Source: Chitinophaga rupis
GTDB lineage: Bacteria > Bacteroidota > Bacteroidia > Chitinophagales > Chitinophagaceae
Direction: 5' to 3'
Length of the DNA: 64,000 bases
Assembly (NCBI RefSeq): GCF_900109685.1
Contig: NZ_FOBB01000003.1
Span: forward strand, 744,001 to 808,000
Shown: positions 7,753 to 17,434 of the stretch, piece by piece
Layout: each line of letters starts with the position of its first letter
How positions within the stretch are numbered: the stretch's first letter is position 1
Notes under the pieces: generated by a model
What the model was told of the DNA's origin: nothing
Databases searched by the model: none
Seen by the model: only the letters and a program-made list of their open reading frames with translations
Position numbers and translations under genes: made by a program

Positions 7753-9888
7753 TTAATTGCTTTCCTGTTTTCCTTTCATTTTGGGATAAGACATTACGAT
7801 CAGGTCATTCATCACATTCACAGCCTCATCCAGGTAAGGATCTTTTGCGCGGAACTTTAACCAATCCTTGTTACGGGCCACTTTGCCGGTATCGTTACCC
7901 AGCTTGTCGAGGTCTGTTTTCAGGCTGGCAATATTCAGCTCCTTCACCTTGTCGTTTACAGAATCGTATTTCTTCAACGCTGCGGTATTGTTCTTTTGCT
8001 CGGTCTTATACGTTTGTATATTCAGCGGGTAAGATTCCTGTTTGTCTATGTTCTTAATAGCGTTGATATTCTCCGTCATGGTCTTAAATGCTTCGCTGCT
8101 GCCTACCCTTAAGGCGCTTTTCTTTTTCAGCGCTTCTACATTCACGGGATCAATCCAGGTGTTGAAGTTAGCTTTGGGTATTTCGTCCCAGGCCAGCGCA
8201 TCTTCATCTTTCTTCTCTCCTACTTCAGCATACGGATCGGGTAATACAATGTCAGAGCTTACGCCTCTTAACTGGGTTGATCCGCCGTTTGCACGGTAAA
8301 ACTTCTGCACGGTAAGCTTCAAAGCGCCCAGCGCACCAATTTCAGGTTTGCTGGGGAAAAAGTCGTCCAGGTTATACATACGCTGCACGGTACCTTTACC
8401 AAAGGTAGATCCACTGCCTATGATCACTGCACGTTTATAATCCTGCATGGCAGCTGCCATAATTTCGGAGGCAGAGGCGCTGTATTCGTTCACCATAATA
8501 GCCAGCGGGCCATCATACTGTACATTCTTATCACGATCGGGCAGCACCACCTTATCACCACCGCGGGAGCGTACCTGTACTATCGGGCCATCCGGAATAA
8601 ACAGGCCGGCCATCTGTACCACATCCTGCAGGGAACCGCCACCATTGTAGCGCAGATCCAGGATAATGCCTTCTACATTTTCCGCTTTCAGCTTCTGTAC
8701 TTCCTTAGCTACATCTACTGCGGAGCGTGCGCCGTTCCTGTCCTGGAAGTCAGCGTAAAATTCCGGTAAGTAAATGTATCCTATTTTATGCTGACCATTG
8801 ATAATGGCAGATTTTGCAAAGGTGTCATCCAGCACGATCTCATCCCGCACAATGGCTATTTCTTTTACTGTGCCATCGGTGCTTTTTACGGTTAGCTTAA
8901 CGGTAGATCCTTTAGCTCCGCGGATGATCTTTACAGCATCTTCTACGGTATAACCGGTAATGTCTACCGGTTCCTTATCGCCCTGCGCTACTTTCAGGAT
9001 CACATCATTTGCTTTCAGTTGACCTTGTTTCCAGCTGGGGCTACCGGTTACTACGCTTGCGATCTTGATCTTATCATCTTCTTCCCGCAGCTGCGCGCCT
9101 ATGCCAAAGAACTTGCCGGCCATCTGCTCTTCAAAATACCTTTTCTCTGCAGGCGGCATAAAGTCCGTGTGCGGATCCATGGTAGTAGTAATGGCATTTA
9201 CATACAGGCTAAAACGGTCGTTATCATCCTGCTTGTTCTTCAGGCGGTCAAAATAACGGTCGTACAGCTGCTTTACCTTGGCCCGGGCCTCTACTTCCAG
9301 TTCAGCGTCGGTTTTGGGTTTAGCATTGGTTTTATCTTTTGCCTGCATTTCCTGCAGATCGGTTAATTTTTCCAGGGTGCGGTATTTCAGCACTTTGCGC
9401 CATGCTTCTTTGCGGGCTGCTTCGTCGGCCGGGTAATCTATTTTGTCGGGGTCCAGCACTACCTTTTCATCTTTGGTAAAATCAAAAGGCTGGGCCAGAA
9501 TGGCAGGGTATAACAAAGCGGCTTCGCTTACCCGTTGTTTAATGATGGCATTTACACTGTTAAAGCAATCCAGCGGGGCGCCCTGCAGCTCGTCATCAAT
9601 GTGGGTTGATAAAGTGCTCAGCTTCTGTATATCGCTTTTCAGGAGGAATTTCTTTTCACTGTCCAGATCTTTCAAATACTTGGTAAATACCTCTTTAGAA
9701 AATGCATCGTCCAGTGCTTTGGGCTGGTAATGACCCTCTTTTAATATTTGCCCTACCAGGTTCATGATAATCTCATAGCGCCCGGGAGGATCGTCTGTTT
9801 TGCCTAACTTATTGAAAGCCAGTACGCCGCCGGAGATAACTATTAGCAACACCGGAATAATCACTTTCATTCTTCTCATATGGAACAA
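7753..9888 (-). CDS. prc: Carboxy-terminal processing protease (Prc/Tsp, S41)
   Basis: 711 residues, near the size of E. coli Prc. It has an N-terminal membrane anchor or signal segment (residues 5-24), a DPHTDFMPP block, a PDZ domain (about 240-330) and an S41 domain. The Ser-Lys dyad is S472 in NEYSASASEI and K498 in TFGKGTVQ, with D483 between them as in Prc. A long Lys-rich C-terminal domain (DUF3340 type) follows. The family degrades or trims periplasmic proteins from the C-terminus. Single gene with repeat-filled flanks. Confidence 0.94.
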   Translation of the reverse strand: MFHMRRMKVIIPVLLIVISGGVLAFNKLGKTDDPPGRYEIIMNLVGQILKEGHYQPKALDDAFSKEVFTKYLKDLDSEKKFLLKSDIQKLSTLSTHIDDELQGAPLDCFNSVNAIIKQRVSEAALLYPAILAQPFDFTKDEKVVLDPDKIDYPADEAARKEAWRKVLKYRTLEKLTDLQEMQAKDKTNAKPKTDAELEVEARAKVKQLYDRYFDRLKNKQDDNDRFSLYVNAITTTMDPHTDFMPPAEKRYFEEQMAGKFFGIGAQLREEDDKIKIASVVTGSPSWKQGQLKANDVILKVAQGDKEPVDITGYTVEDAVKIIRGAKGSTVKLTVKSTDGTVKEIAIVRDEIVLDDTFAKSAIINGQHKIGYIYLPEFYADFQDRNGARSAVDVAKEVQKLKAENVEGIILDLRYNGGGSLQDVVQMAGLFIPDGPIVQVRSRGGDKVVLPDRDKNVQYDGPLAIMVNEYSASASEIMAAAMQDYKRAVIIGSGSTFGKGTVQRMYNLDDFFPSKPEIGALGALKLTVQKFYRANGGSTQLRGVSSDIVLPDPYAEVGEKKDEDALAWDEIPKANFNTWIDPVNVEALKKKSALRVGSSEAFKTMTENINAIKNIDKQESYPLNIQTYKTEQKNNTAALKKYDSVNDKVKELNIASLKTDLDKLGNDTGKVARNKDWLKFRAKDPYLDEAVNVMNDLIVMSYPKMKGKQESN

Positions 9889-9963
9889 TTGAACTTTATC
9901 AAATTTAAACTAAAATTGGCTCCCGTCAGAGCGGGTTAGCGTTGGTTTAACAAAACATTACCG

Positions 9964-11193
9964 CTAAAATCCTACCAATTTATATACGGATCCTTTAAAA
10001 CCCTCACTTGTAGAAGAACTGCAAAGCATATATAGCTCACCTGCTTCATCTTCGCCCCAACTTAATATTTGTAAGCCTTCGGCGGGGCGCCCTTCCAGCT
10101 CCAGGTCGGCCCGTTCCCATTTACTGCCATTTTGTACCAGCACCCAGGATTTACCATTATAATCGCCAAATACATAGTTGCCTTTCAGGGCCGGCAGGGC
10201 CTTTCCCCGGTACACATACCCGCCTGTAACACTAATCCCCAGGTCGTGGCTATATTCATCAATGGGGTCTATGGGCTTGTGCTTAAGGGCAGCACCATAA
10301 GCTTCTTCAGGGAAATCATCCGGTGTATTGAAGCCATGCAAACCTTCCCTGATACGCCAACCGTAATTACCGCCTTTGGTGATAATATCCACCTCCTCGT
10401 ACTTATTCTGTCCTACATCACCGGCAAACAGCCGTTTGGTAGCCCGGTCAAAGGATATACGCCAGGGGTTGCGCAGGCCAAAGGCCCATATTTCAGGCCG
10501 TGCCTTTGATTCGCCTACAAAGGGATTATCTTTTGGTACATTGTACGGATTACCGTTAACGTCTATACGTAAAATTTTACCCAGCAAAGTATTCAGGTTC
10601 TGGCCATTGCCAATGCTACCGTGTTTATCGCCACCGCCGCCGCCATCGCCCAGGCCTATGTATAAATAGCCATCGGGCCCAAATACCAGGTCGCCGCCAT
10701 TGTGGTTGGATTCCGGCTGCTCTATTTCCATTACCACCCGCTTACTGGCCGGGTCAGCTACATTGGGATTACTGGCTGATACGGTAAATTCTGAAATACG
10801 GCTTTTATGGTTGCTGCCGGCCGTATTGGATGGCACGCTGTAATACACATAAAACTTCTTGTTTTGTTTAAAGCGCGGATGAAAAGCTATGCCCAGCAAC
10901 CCACGTTCATCATAACCCGGGTTGATCTTCACCATTTCACTGCTTACATCCAGGAAAGGTTGTGCGGCAAGCTGCCCGTTCTGTATGAGCCATACTTTCC
11001 CTTCTTTCTGGCAAATGAATAAACGTCCGCTGCCATCACCCGGTACGCCTAATGCTACTGGAGAAATGAATTTATTGGTTATCAGTTGTAAACGGGCTTT
11101 ACGGGCGGGAGGTTCTTTCAATAAAGGGGCAGCCTGGCTGGCAATGGAAAATGCCAGCACAGGCACGGCCATCAATAAACGAAATGCATTCAT
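9964..11193 (-). CDS. Exported PQQ-dependent sugar dehydrogenase family protein
   Basis: 409 residues with a signal peptide (cleavage after about residue 21, SQAAP). The beta-propeller of the glucose/sorbosone dehydrogenase family is marked by NHNGGDLVFGPDGYLYIGLGDGG and FGLRNPWRISFDRATKRLFAGDVGQNKYEEVD. Characterised members oxidise aldoses in the periplasm with PQQ and calcium, but many relatives have unknown substrates. The gene stands alone. No PQQ synthesis genes are in the window. Confidence 0.87.
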   Translation of the reverse strand: MNAFRLLMAVPVLAFSIASQAAPLLKEPPARKARLQLITNKFISPVALGVPGDGSGRLFICQKEGKVWLIQNGQLAAQPFLDVSSEMVKINPGYDERGLLGIAFHPRFKQNKKFYVYYSVPSNTAGSNHKSRISEFTVSASNPNVADPASKRVVMEIEQPESNHNGGDLVFGPDGYLYIGLGDGGGGGDKHGSIGNGQNLNTLLGKILRIDVNGNPYNVPKDNPFVGESKARPEIWAFGLRNPWRISFDRATKRLFAGDVGQNKYEEVDIITKGGNYGWRIREGLHGFNTPDDFPEEAYGAALKHKPIDPIDEYSHDLGISVTGGYVYRGKALPALKGNYVFGDYNGKSWVLVQNGSKWERADLELEGRPAEGLQILSWGEDEAGELYMLCSSSTSEGFKGSVYKLVGF

Positions 11194-11364
11194 AAACAGA
11201 GCTTCTTTACTATAAAAATAATCATCTTAAAGTGATAGCTGCTACCGTTCAACATTTAATATATTCCGTTCAGGTTATTCCCATCCGGATATAATACGGC
11301 TACGCTGCAGCCCGCTGCTGTAGGGCATCTCCATAATTCGCTCTAAACTTTTCAGCAATTATTT

Positions 11365-11372
11365 TAAATTTG
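11365..11372 (+). promoter_or_regulatory. Candidate -7 box for the MFS gene
   Basis: TAAATTTG is an exact TAnnTTTG match 33 nt before the TTG start. The -33 position is poor (TCTA), so support is modest. Confidence 0.35.
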
Positions 11373-11404
11373 TATCACCTTATCACTCAATAAAACGCAT
11401 CAGC

Positions 11405-12661
11405 TTGGACACGGCGACTCCTGTAAAGAATGATCCATATGCCTCCCTACGCATACAGGAATTTAACTTTTACCTCGTTATCCGTTTTGCAATTGTATTT
11501 GCCCTTAGCATGCAGTTCACCATTATTGAATGGAAGGTGTATGCCCTTTCACATGATCCGTTCACATTAGGCTTAATAGGTTTGGCAGAGGTGATACCCG
11601 CCGTGCTGCTGGCGCCTTTTGCCGGCCATATGGTGGATAAGCGGGAAAAAAGAGGTATGCTGCTGGCTTGTATTATTTCTTACATTGTTATAGGCACCGG
11701 TTTGTTCCTGCTTACCTGGGACCGTGCTGTGCAGGGCTTCTCTACCCAATTGGTGCTGAACCTTATTTACGCGCTGGTGTTCCTGGGTGGTATTGTACGG
11801 GCGTTTACCAGCCCTTCCAACTTTTCTATGCTGGCGTTACTGGTACCGCGTTCATTATACGCCAATGCCTCTACGTGGAGCAGCAGCGCCTGGCAAATAG
11901 GCGGCATGACGGGCCCTGCACTGGGCGGGCTTTTCATACACCTGTTTGGCGTACACTGGTCTATGCTGGTAGTAGTGGCTTTTTTTGTACTGTCTATGTT
12001 TTGCCTGTTGCAGATAAAGCCCAAACCCATTTACTATAAATCACAGGGCGAAAGTTTTATAGAGGGGCTTACCAAAGGCATGCGCTTTGTCTGGAATACC
12101 AAGGTAGTGCTGAACGCCATGGCGCTGGATATGTTTGCCGTATTATTTGGCGGCGCCACCGCTATGCTGCCGGCTTTTGCTACCGATGTGCTGCATGTGG
12201 GCTCACTGGAATTTGGCTTTTTACGGGCTGCAGTAGCTGTAGGGTCACTGGTTACCATGTTTATACTGGCTTACCGTCCCCTGGTGAATAAGCCCGGCAT
12301 TAAGCTGCTGGCGGCAGTTTTCGGCTTTGGGTTGTGTATTATTATTTTCGGTTTGTCCACAAGCTTTTACCTGTCGTTTTTTGCGCTGCTGCTAAGTGGT
12401 ATGCTGGATGGTATTAGTGTGATCATCCGTCAAACTATTCTGCAGCTGAAAACACCAGATGATATGCGGGGCCGCGTGGCTTCTGTAAGCTCTATGTTTG
12501 TAGGATCTTCCAATGAGCTGGGCGCTTTTGAAAGCGGGTTTATGGCGCGGGCGCTGGGATTGGTGCCCTCTGTAGTGTTTGGCGGATGTGTAACCCTGGG
12601 AGTGGTGATCACTACTTACATTATTTCACCGGCTATGCGCAAGCTGGATCTGAAGGCGTAA
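11405..12661 (+). CDS. MFS transporter
   Basis: 418 residues with about 12 hydrophobic segments. The loop VDKREKRGMLL after TM2 is a variant of the MFS motif A (GxLaDrxGrr). The sequence resembles the enterobactin exporter/YfiS group of multidrug or siderophore exporters. The only plausible start upstream of TM1 is TTG at 11405, since the next in-frame ATG lies inside TM1. Substrate unknown. No siderophore genes lie nearby. Confidence 0.88.
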   Translation: MDTATPVKNDPYASLRIQEFNFYLVIRFAIVFALSMQFTIIEWKVYALSHDPFTLGLIGLAEVIPAVLLAPFAGHMVDKREKRGMLLACIISYIVIGTGLFLLTWDRAVQGFSTQLVLNLIYALVFLGGIVRAFTSPSNFSMLALLVPRSLYANASTWSSSAWQIGGMTGPALGGLFIHLFGVHWSMLVVVAFFVLSMFCLLQIKPKPIYYKSQGESFIEGLTKGMRFVWNTKVVLNAMALDMFAVLFGGATAMLPAFATDVLHVGSLEFGFLRAAVAVGSLVTMFILAYRPLVNKPGIKLLAAVFGFGLCIIIFGLSTSFYLSFFALLLSGMLDGISVIIRQTILQLKTPDDMRGRVASVSSMFVGSSNELGAFESGFMARALGLVPSVVFGGCVTLGVVITTYIISPAMRKLDLKA

Positions 12662-12694
12662 AATTCAAACAGGATATTTGTTTTAGGCCAGCAT

Positions 12695-12793
12695 CATGTT
12701 TTTCCCATGTGTTTCTCATGTTCTTCTCATGTGCTTCCCTGCTAAATCCCATGTTTTTCCCTGGTCCTTCCCTGGTGAAGTCCATGTCAGGAC
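12695..12793. repeat. 11-mer tandem array (CATGTTTTTCC)
   Basis: Nine consecutive 11-nt words begin at 12695. The first four start with CATG exactly 11 nt apart (12695, 12706, 12717, 12728), with another CATG at 12750. Later units drift to CTGGTCCTTCC. The array fills the spacer between two convergent genes. It has no clear hairpin. Confidence 0.8.
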
Positions 12794-12826
12794 CTCCAGT
12801 TTACCCCTTAGCTCCTGCTTCTCCGG

Positions 12827-13318
12827 TCATTTCATGATGGTCTTTAACCGCTCCAGCACATAATATACTGCCGGGCAAATAGTACTGTTCAGAAAAGTGG
12901 TATTAGGCCGTTTAAAGAAATCGTAGCTATCAGTATAAGGGTAATTCTCACAATCACCGGGACGCACATCGTAAATGCCGCAGTAATTATCTGCTCCCAG
13001 GAAAGGGCAGGGCGTTCTTTTCACTACATAATCGCCATCTTCATCCAGGCGCAGGTAAGTTTCAATGAATACGGATTCTTTCAGGCCCAGGTGTTTGGAA
13101 ATGCGTTTAATATCCGGCGTTTTAAACCGGGGGCTAATAGTTTTACAGCAACCGGCACACTGCAGGCAGTCAATATGGCTAAAAGCTTCCTCATGCAGCT
13201 CCGGCAACAGCTTTTCTACGCCCTTGCCTCTTTTGGTTTGCAGCTTTTGCAGGAATTGCTTATTAGCCTTCTGCTTTTCTTTTGCCTTCAGCTCCCAGTT
13301 CTCTAGTAAGTGGTTCAT
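12827..13318 (-). CDS. YkgJ-family cysteine cluster protein
   Basis: 163 residues. Conserved cysteines occur as CLQCAGCC near residue 55, then CPFLGADNYCGIYDVRPGDCENYPY. This is the pattern of the YkgJ/UPF0153 family, thought to bind a metal or Fe-S cluster. The N-terminal 40 residues are Lys-rich and helical. No known specific function. It converges on the MFS gene and diverges from gcvP. Confidence 0.88.
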   Translation of the reverse strand: MNHLLENWELKAKEKQKANKQFLQKLQTKRGKGVEKLLPELHEEAFSHIDCLQCAGCCKTISPRFKTPDIKRISKHLGLKESVFIETYLRLDEDGDYVVKRTPCPFLGADNYCGIYDVRPGDCENYPYTDSYDFFKRPNTTFLNSTICPAVYYVLERLKTIMK

Positions 13319-13343
13319 TTGAGCGCAAAGGTAAGTTTAAAAA

Positions 13344-13502
13344 GTCGATGGTCCATAGTCCATGGTCCATTGCATAGAACGTGGGAACGGGCCCTTCGGG
13401 AATGGAGGTATTAATCCCTGCACACCTGCCCTGATTACCGCATTCACTCGCTGTACCTTCACATTGAAGTAGGCTATGGACTATGGACCATCGACCATGG
13501 AC
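13344..13502. repeat. GGTCCAT heptamer inverted repeat, 100-bp core
   Basis: The left arm is GTCGATGGTCCATAGTCCATGG followed by TCCATTGC. The right arm is its imperfect complement with GGACTATGGACCATCGACC at 13477-13495. The core between the arms includes CCTGCC and ATTACCGCA stretches resembling the unit of the 36940-37395 repeat. The spacer from 13319 to 13658 otherwise holds only the gcvP promoter. Confidence 0.8.
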
Positions 13503-13594
13503 TTGCGTAGCGACAGCAAAGCAACAAATCCATGACAATAGCACAGCTTCCAATCACTCATTTATCACCACAGTTTCCACAACCCTGCCGCCCG

Positions 13595-13626
13595 TTTGGC
13601 AGTTGCTTAAAATCGTTATAGCTTTG
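13595..13626 (+). promoter_or_regulatory. gcvP promoter
   Basis: TTTG (13595-13598), a 20-nt spacer and TAGCTTTG (13619-13626) match the Bacteroidota promoter consensus at every specified position. Transcription would start near 13632, giving a 5' UTR of about 27 nt. No glycine riboswitch-like structure fits in that space. Confidence 0.65.
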
Positions 13627-13658
13627 CACATTCTATTCAAACTACCTGCTTTTATATC

Positions 13659-16523
13659 ATGAATCTTTTTGATATTCAACAAAATGAGTTCGTGTCCCGT
13701 CACATCGGACCAAATGAATCTGAAACCAACCAGATGCTGGACACCATCGGCGTTCCCTCCCTGGAAGCTTTAGTGGATAAAACCGTACCCGGCAACATCC
13801 GCATGCAGCAGCCGCTGGCTATTCCGGCTTCCATGAGTGAAAGCGACTACCTGCGCCACCTGAAAGAGGTTTCACTTAAGAACAAAGTGTTCCGTAACTA
13901 TATTGGCCAGGGTTATTACGATACCATTACCCCCAGCGTGATATTGCGTAACATTTTTGAAAACCCGGGATGGTATACCCAGTATACCCCTTACCAGGCA
14001 GAAATTTCACAGGGCCGTTTGGAAAGCCTGCTGAACTTCCAGACCATGGTAAGCGACCTTACCGGCCTGCCTATTGCTAATGCTTCCCTGCTGGATGAGG
14101 CAACCGCTGCAGCAGAAGCCATGACCATGTTCTTCAACGCGCTGAACCGCGATCATGATCACCTGACCCGGCCTAAATTTTTTGTAGATAACAACGTATT
14201 CCCGCAAACCAAAGATGTAGTGCTTACCCGCGCCACCCCATTGGATATTGAAGTGGTGTACGGCGATTATAAAACCGCCCAGCCGGATGATTCCTATTTT
14301 GGCGCCCTGCTGCAATATCCCAATGACCTGGGTGCAGTAGAGGATTACCGCTCCTTTATTGAAAAGGTACATGCTGCCGGCGCTTATGTAGCCATGGCTA
14401 CCGACCTGCTGGCGCTTACCCTGCTTACCCCTCCCGGTGAGCTGGGTGCGGATGCAGCCCTGGGATCGGCCCAGCGTTTTGGCGTACCCTTAGGCTTTGG
14501 CGGCCCGCACGCTGCTTTTTTTGCCGTGAAGGATGATTTTAAACGCGCTATTCCCGGCCGTATCATTGGCGTAAGTATTGACGCCCAGGGCAACCGCGCG
14601 CTGCGCATGGCCCTGCAAACCCGCGAGCAGCACATTAAACGCGAAAAAGCTACTTCCAATATCTGTACCGCCCAGGCATTGCTGGCCAATATGGCCGCCA
14701 TGTATGCAGTGTTCCATGGCCCGCAGGGCTTAGAGCGCATTGCTACCCGCACAGCGCTGCTGGCCAATACCATAGCAGAAAAGCTGCAGGCCAAAGGCAT
14801 AATCGTACAGCACAAACACTTCTTTGATACCCTGGTAGTAAAAGCACCTGCTGAAAGCATTAAACCAAAAGCAGAACAGGCAGGCATTAACTTCCGCTAC
14901 TTTGGCGCTGATACCGTTGGTATTGCGCTGGATGAAACAACTACCATCCAGGATGTGAACGACATTCTGCAGCTATTTGATGCCGGCCAGGTAACTGCTA
15001 AGAGCATTACAGCAAAAGCAGCGGCTATACCGGCTTCCCTGGCACGTACCTCTCCTTACCTGCTGCACCCGGTGTTTAACACGCACCACAGCGAAACAGA
15101 GATGATGCGTTACATCAAAATGCTGGAGAACAAAGATCTTTCTTTGAACACCTCCATGATCTCCCTGGGGTCCTGCACCATGAAGCTGAATGCTGCTACG
15201 GAAATGATGCCCCTTAGCTGGGCACACTGGAGTAAGATCCATCCTTTTGCACCGAAGGATCAAACCGGCGGTTATAAACAGATCACAGAGGAGCTGAGCG
15301 AATACCTTTGCCAGATCACTGGTTTTGACGCCTGCAGCCTGCAGCCCAACAGTGGCGCCCAGGGCGAGTATGCCGGCTTGCTGGTGATACGCGCTTACCA
15401 CGAAAGCCGTAATGAAGGCCATCGCAACATTATGCTCATTCCCATTTCTGCGCACGGTACCAACCCCGCATCTGCAGTAATGGCGGGCTTTAAGGTAGTA
15501 GTAGTAAAAGCGCTGGAAAACGGATATATAGATGTAGATGATCTGAAAGCCAAAGCACAGGCGCATGCCAATGACCTCGCAGGTATCATGATCACCTATC
15601 CTTCAACCTACGGCGTGTATGAAGAAAGTGTAAAAGACATTTGCAGCACCATTCACGAATACGGCGGACAGGTATATATGGACGGCGCCAACATGAACGC
15701 ACAGGTAGGCTTAACAGCACCGGGCTTAATTGGCGCAGATGTATGCCACCTGAACCTGCACAAAACCTTCGCCATTCCGCATGGCGGTGGTGGTCCCGGT
15801 ATGGGCCCCATTTGCGTGGGTGAGCACCTGGCAGCTTTCCTGCCCGGCCACGTATCGCTGAATAAAGGCACCGCACAGGCAGTATCTGCAGCTCCTTATG
15901 GCTCTGCAAGTATTTTGCTTATCTCTTATGCCTACATCCGTTTGCTGGGCACAGCAGGCGTAAAACAGGCATCTGAATACGCCATCCTCAATGCCAACTA
16001 CATGAAGGCAAGGCTGGAAAAAGCATATGACATCCTGTATAACGGTAAGAACGGCACCTGCGCGCATGAGTTTATTGTGGACCTGCGTCCCTTTAAAACC
16101 AGCGCCGGTATTGAAGCGGAAGATGTGGCCAAACGCCTGATGGACTATGGTTTCCACGCCCCTACCCTGAGCTTCCCTGTGGCTGGTACTATTATGATCG
16201 AGCCTACGGAAAGTGAAGATAAAGCTGAGCTGGACCGCTTCTGTGATGCCATGCTGGCCATCCGCGAAGAGATCCGCGCAGTGGAAGAAGGCAAGGCCGA
16301 CAAACAACATAACATACTGAAAAATGCACCGCATACGCAGTTTGTAATTACTGCCGATGAATGGTCATTTGCCTATAGCCGCCAGCAGGCAGCTTATCCG
16401 CTGGAATATGTGAAGGCTAACAAATTCTGGCCTTCCATTAGCCGCGTAAATAACACCTATGGCGACCGTAACCTCATTTGCACCTGCGAGCCGGTGAGCG
16501 CTTATGCAGAAGCAGAAGCATAG
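13659..16523 (+). CDS. gcvP: Glycine dehydrogenase (decarboxylating), P protein
   Basis: 954 residues, a full-length homodimeric P protein with both GDC-P halves fused. The N-terminal SRHIGPNESETNQML and the C-terminal PLP-binding LNLHKTFAIPHGGGGPGMGP (Schiff-base lysine K702) are diagnostic. It decarboxylates glycine and passes the aminomethyl group to lipoylated GcvH. The other glycine-cleavage genes are not adjacent. A strong terminator follows, and a canonical promoter precedes it. Confidence 0.97.
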   Translation: MNLFDIQQNEFVSRHIGPNESETNQMLDTIGVPSLEALVDKTVPGNIRMQQPLAIPASMSESDYLRHLKEVSLKNKVFRNYIGQGYYDTITPSVILRNIFENPGWYTQYTPYQAEISQGRLESLLNFQTMVSDLTGLPIANASLLDEATAAAEAMTMFFNALNRDHDHLTRPKFFVDNNVFPQTKDVVLTRATPLDIEVVYGDYKTAQPDDSYFGALLQYPNDLGAVEDYRSFIEKVHAAGAYVAMATDLLALTLLTPPGELGADAALGSAQRFGVPLGFGGPHAAFFAVKDDFKRAIPGRIIGVSIDAQGNRALRMALQTREQHIKREKATSNICTAQALLANMAAMYAVFHGPQGLERIATRTALLANTIAEKLQAKGIIVQHKHFFDTLVVKAPAESIKPKAEQAGINFRYFGADTVGIALDETTTIQDVNDILQLFDAGQVTAKSITAKAAAIPASLARTSPYLLHPVFNTHHSETEMMRYIKMLENKDLSLNTSMISLGSCTMKLNAATEMMPLSWAHWSKIHPFAPKDQTGGYKQITEELSEYLCQITGFDACSLQPNSGAQGEYAGLLVIRAYHESRNEGHRNIMLIPISAHGTNPASAVMAGFKVVVVKALENGYIDVDDLKAKAQAHANDLAGIMITYPSTYGVYEESVKDICSTIHEYGGQVYMDGANMNAQVGLTAPGLIGADVCHLNLHKTFAIPHGGGGPGMGPICVGEHLAAFLPGHVSLNKGTAQAVSAAPYGSASILLISYAYIRLLGTAGVKQASEYAILNANYMKARLEKAYDILYNGKNGTCAHEFIVDLRPFKTSAGIEAEDVAKRLMDYGFHAPTLSFPVAGTIMIEPTESEDKAELDRFCDAMLAIREEIRAVEEGKADKQHNILKNAPHTQFVITADEWSFAYSRQQAAYPLEYVKANKFWPSISRVNNTYGDRNLICTCEPVSAYAEAEA

Positions 16524-16525
16524 CT

Positions 16526-16551
16526 TAATAACGAATTACGGAATTACGAAT
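16526..16551. repeat. AATTACG heptamer run
   Basis: Heptads of AATTACG type follow the gcvP stop codon, immediately before the terminator stem. The same word family recurs at 50318-50495. Confidence 0.6.
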
Positions 16552-16587
16552 GATTGCCGCGGTCCTGGATCGCGGCAATCTTTTTTT
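16552..16587 (+). terminator. gcvP terminator
   Basis: Perfect 10-bp stem GATTGCCGCG (16552-16561) / CGCGGCAATC (16571-16580), then seven T. Confidence 0.92.
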
Positions 16588-16739
16588 AGGCATATAAGTA
16601 GCTCATAACTAATCAAAAGAGACACGATTAGCCCTAATCCTCACCAGATCAATATCCGGTAGTTATAGATTACATATATTAAATTCTAACAATTAATCGT
16701 TATTGATTATATTAGTAACAGAAAAACCTTATTTTATCT

Positions 16740-17255
16740 ATGCAGGATTTCTCTTTTATGACCACAGAAGAGCATTTTCTACTACAGGATGCCCTCAAAA
16801 AGAACAAAAAACAGGTAACTAAATTCGTACTGATTGGCCTTGGATTAATGATTGTAGCCGCTGTAGTACCGCAAGTTTATCTTTACACGCACAGCACAGC
16901 AGAAGATGCGGATCAATCCCTGTTTTCCTACACCAATGGCTGGTTCTGGCTTTGGATGTTATCTTTTATTGTAGTATTAGTATTTGCATTGATCAAGGTA
17001 ACAGAGGTGCGTTATTTCACTATTAAACGCGATCTGATGGCTTTACAGAAAGGTACCATGCAGGCGCCGCTGGAAGCCGTGTACCATGAGAACGACGACA
17101 CGCAAACCAACTTCATGGTAATGCTGCCCAATTCAAAAAGAAAAAGGCTGTTCTACTGGACCCGCGGCGCTTTGAGCGATTACCGCGCAGGCAATGAGGT
17201 GGAGATCAGCTACGCCCGGTATTCAAGGGTGATACTGGCGATCAATAAAGTTTAG
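16740..17255 (+). CDS. Two-TM membrane protein of unknown function
   Basis: 171 residues, not recognised. A short N-terminal helix is followed by TM1 (about 28-50, VLIGLGLMIVAAVVPQVYLY) and TM2 (about 66-87, WFWLWMLSFIVVLVFALI). A C-terminal region of about 80 residues with beta-rich character follows (APLEAVYHENDDTQTNFMVML, GNEVEISYAR). It could be a cytoplasmic SH3- or OB-like domain. It has its own terminator, so it is probably a single-gene transcript. Confidence 0.75.
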   Translation: MQDFSFMTTEEHFLLQDALKKNKKQVTKFVLIGLGLMIVAAVVPQVYLYTHSTAEDADQSLFSYTNGWFWLWMLSFIVVLVFALIKVTEVRYFTIKRDLMALQKGTMQAPLEAVYHENDDTQTNFMVMLPNSKRKRLFYWTRGALSDYRAGNEVEISYARYSRVILAINKV

Positions 17256-17279
17256 AAAGGAACGTATTTACAAGGGATG

Positions 17280-17315
17280 AGACCTGACAGTTTTCAAAAG
17301 CTGTCAGGTCTTTAA
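17280..17315 (+). terminator. Terminator after the two-TM gene
   Basis: Perfect 11-bp stem AGACCTGACAG (17280-17290) / CTGTCAGGTCT (17301-17311) followed by TTAATTAT. Confidence 0.85.
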
Positions 17316-17371
17316 TTATAAAGCCACTCTCCTTTTCCGGTTACATCTTTTAACTGCTATTGTCCCTTATT

Positions 17372-17405
17372 AAAATAATGCCGGCAACACATCTGGTTGC
17401 CGGCA
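17372..17405 (-). terminator. susD terminator
   Basis: Perfect 10-bp stem TGCCGGCAAC (17379-17388) / GTTGCCGGCA (17396-17405), followed on the minus strand by TTATTTTA. An A-run on the other side allows bidirectional use. Confidence 0.85.
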
Positions 17406-17434
17406 AAAAAATATCCTTTAATCCATCCTGTTTA

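Noticed and set aside
12586..12837. An 83-codon ORF overlapping the MFS gene end
   Set aside because: Its downstream half is a translation of the 11-mer array and its start lies inside the MFS coding sequence.
13627..13658. Glycine riboswitch before gcvP
   Set aside because: The predicted 5' UTR of about 27 nt is too short, and the region upstream is repeat sequence plus the promoter.
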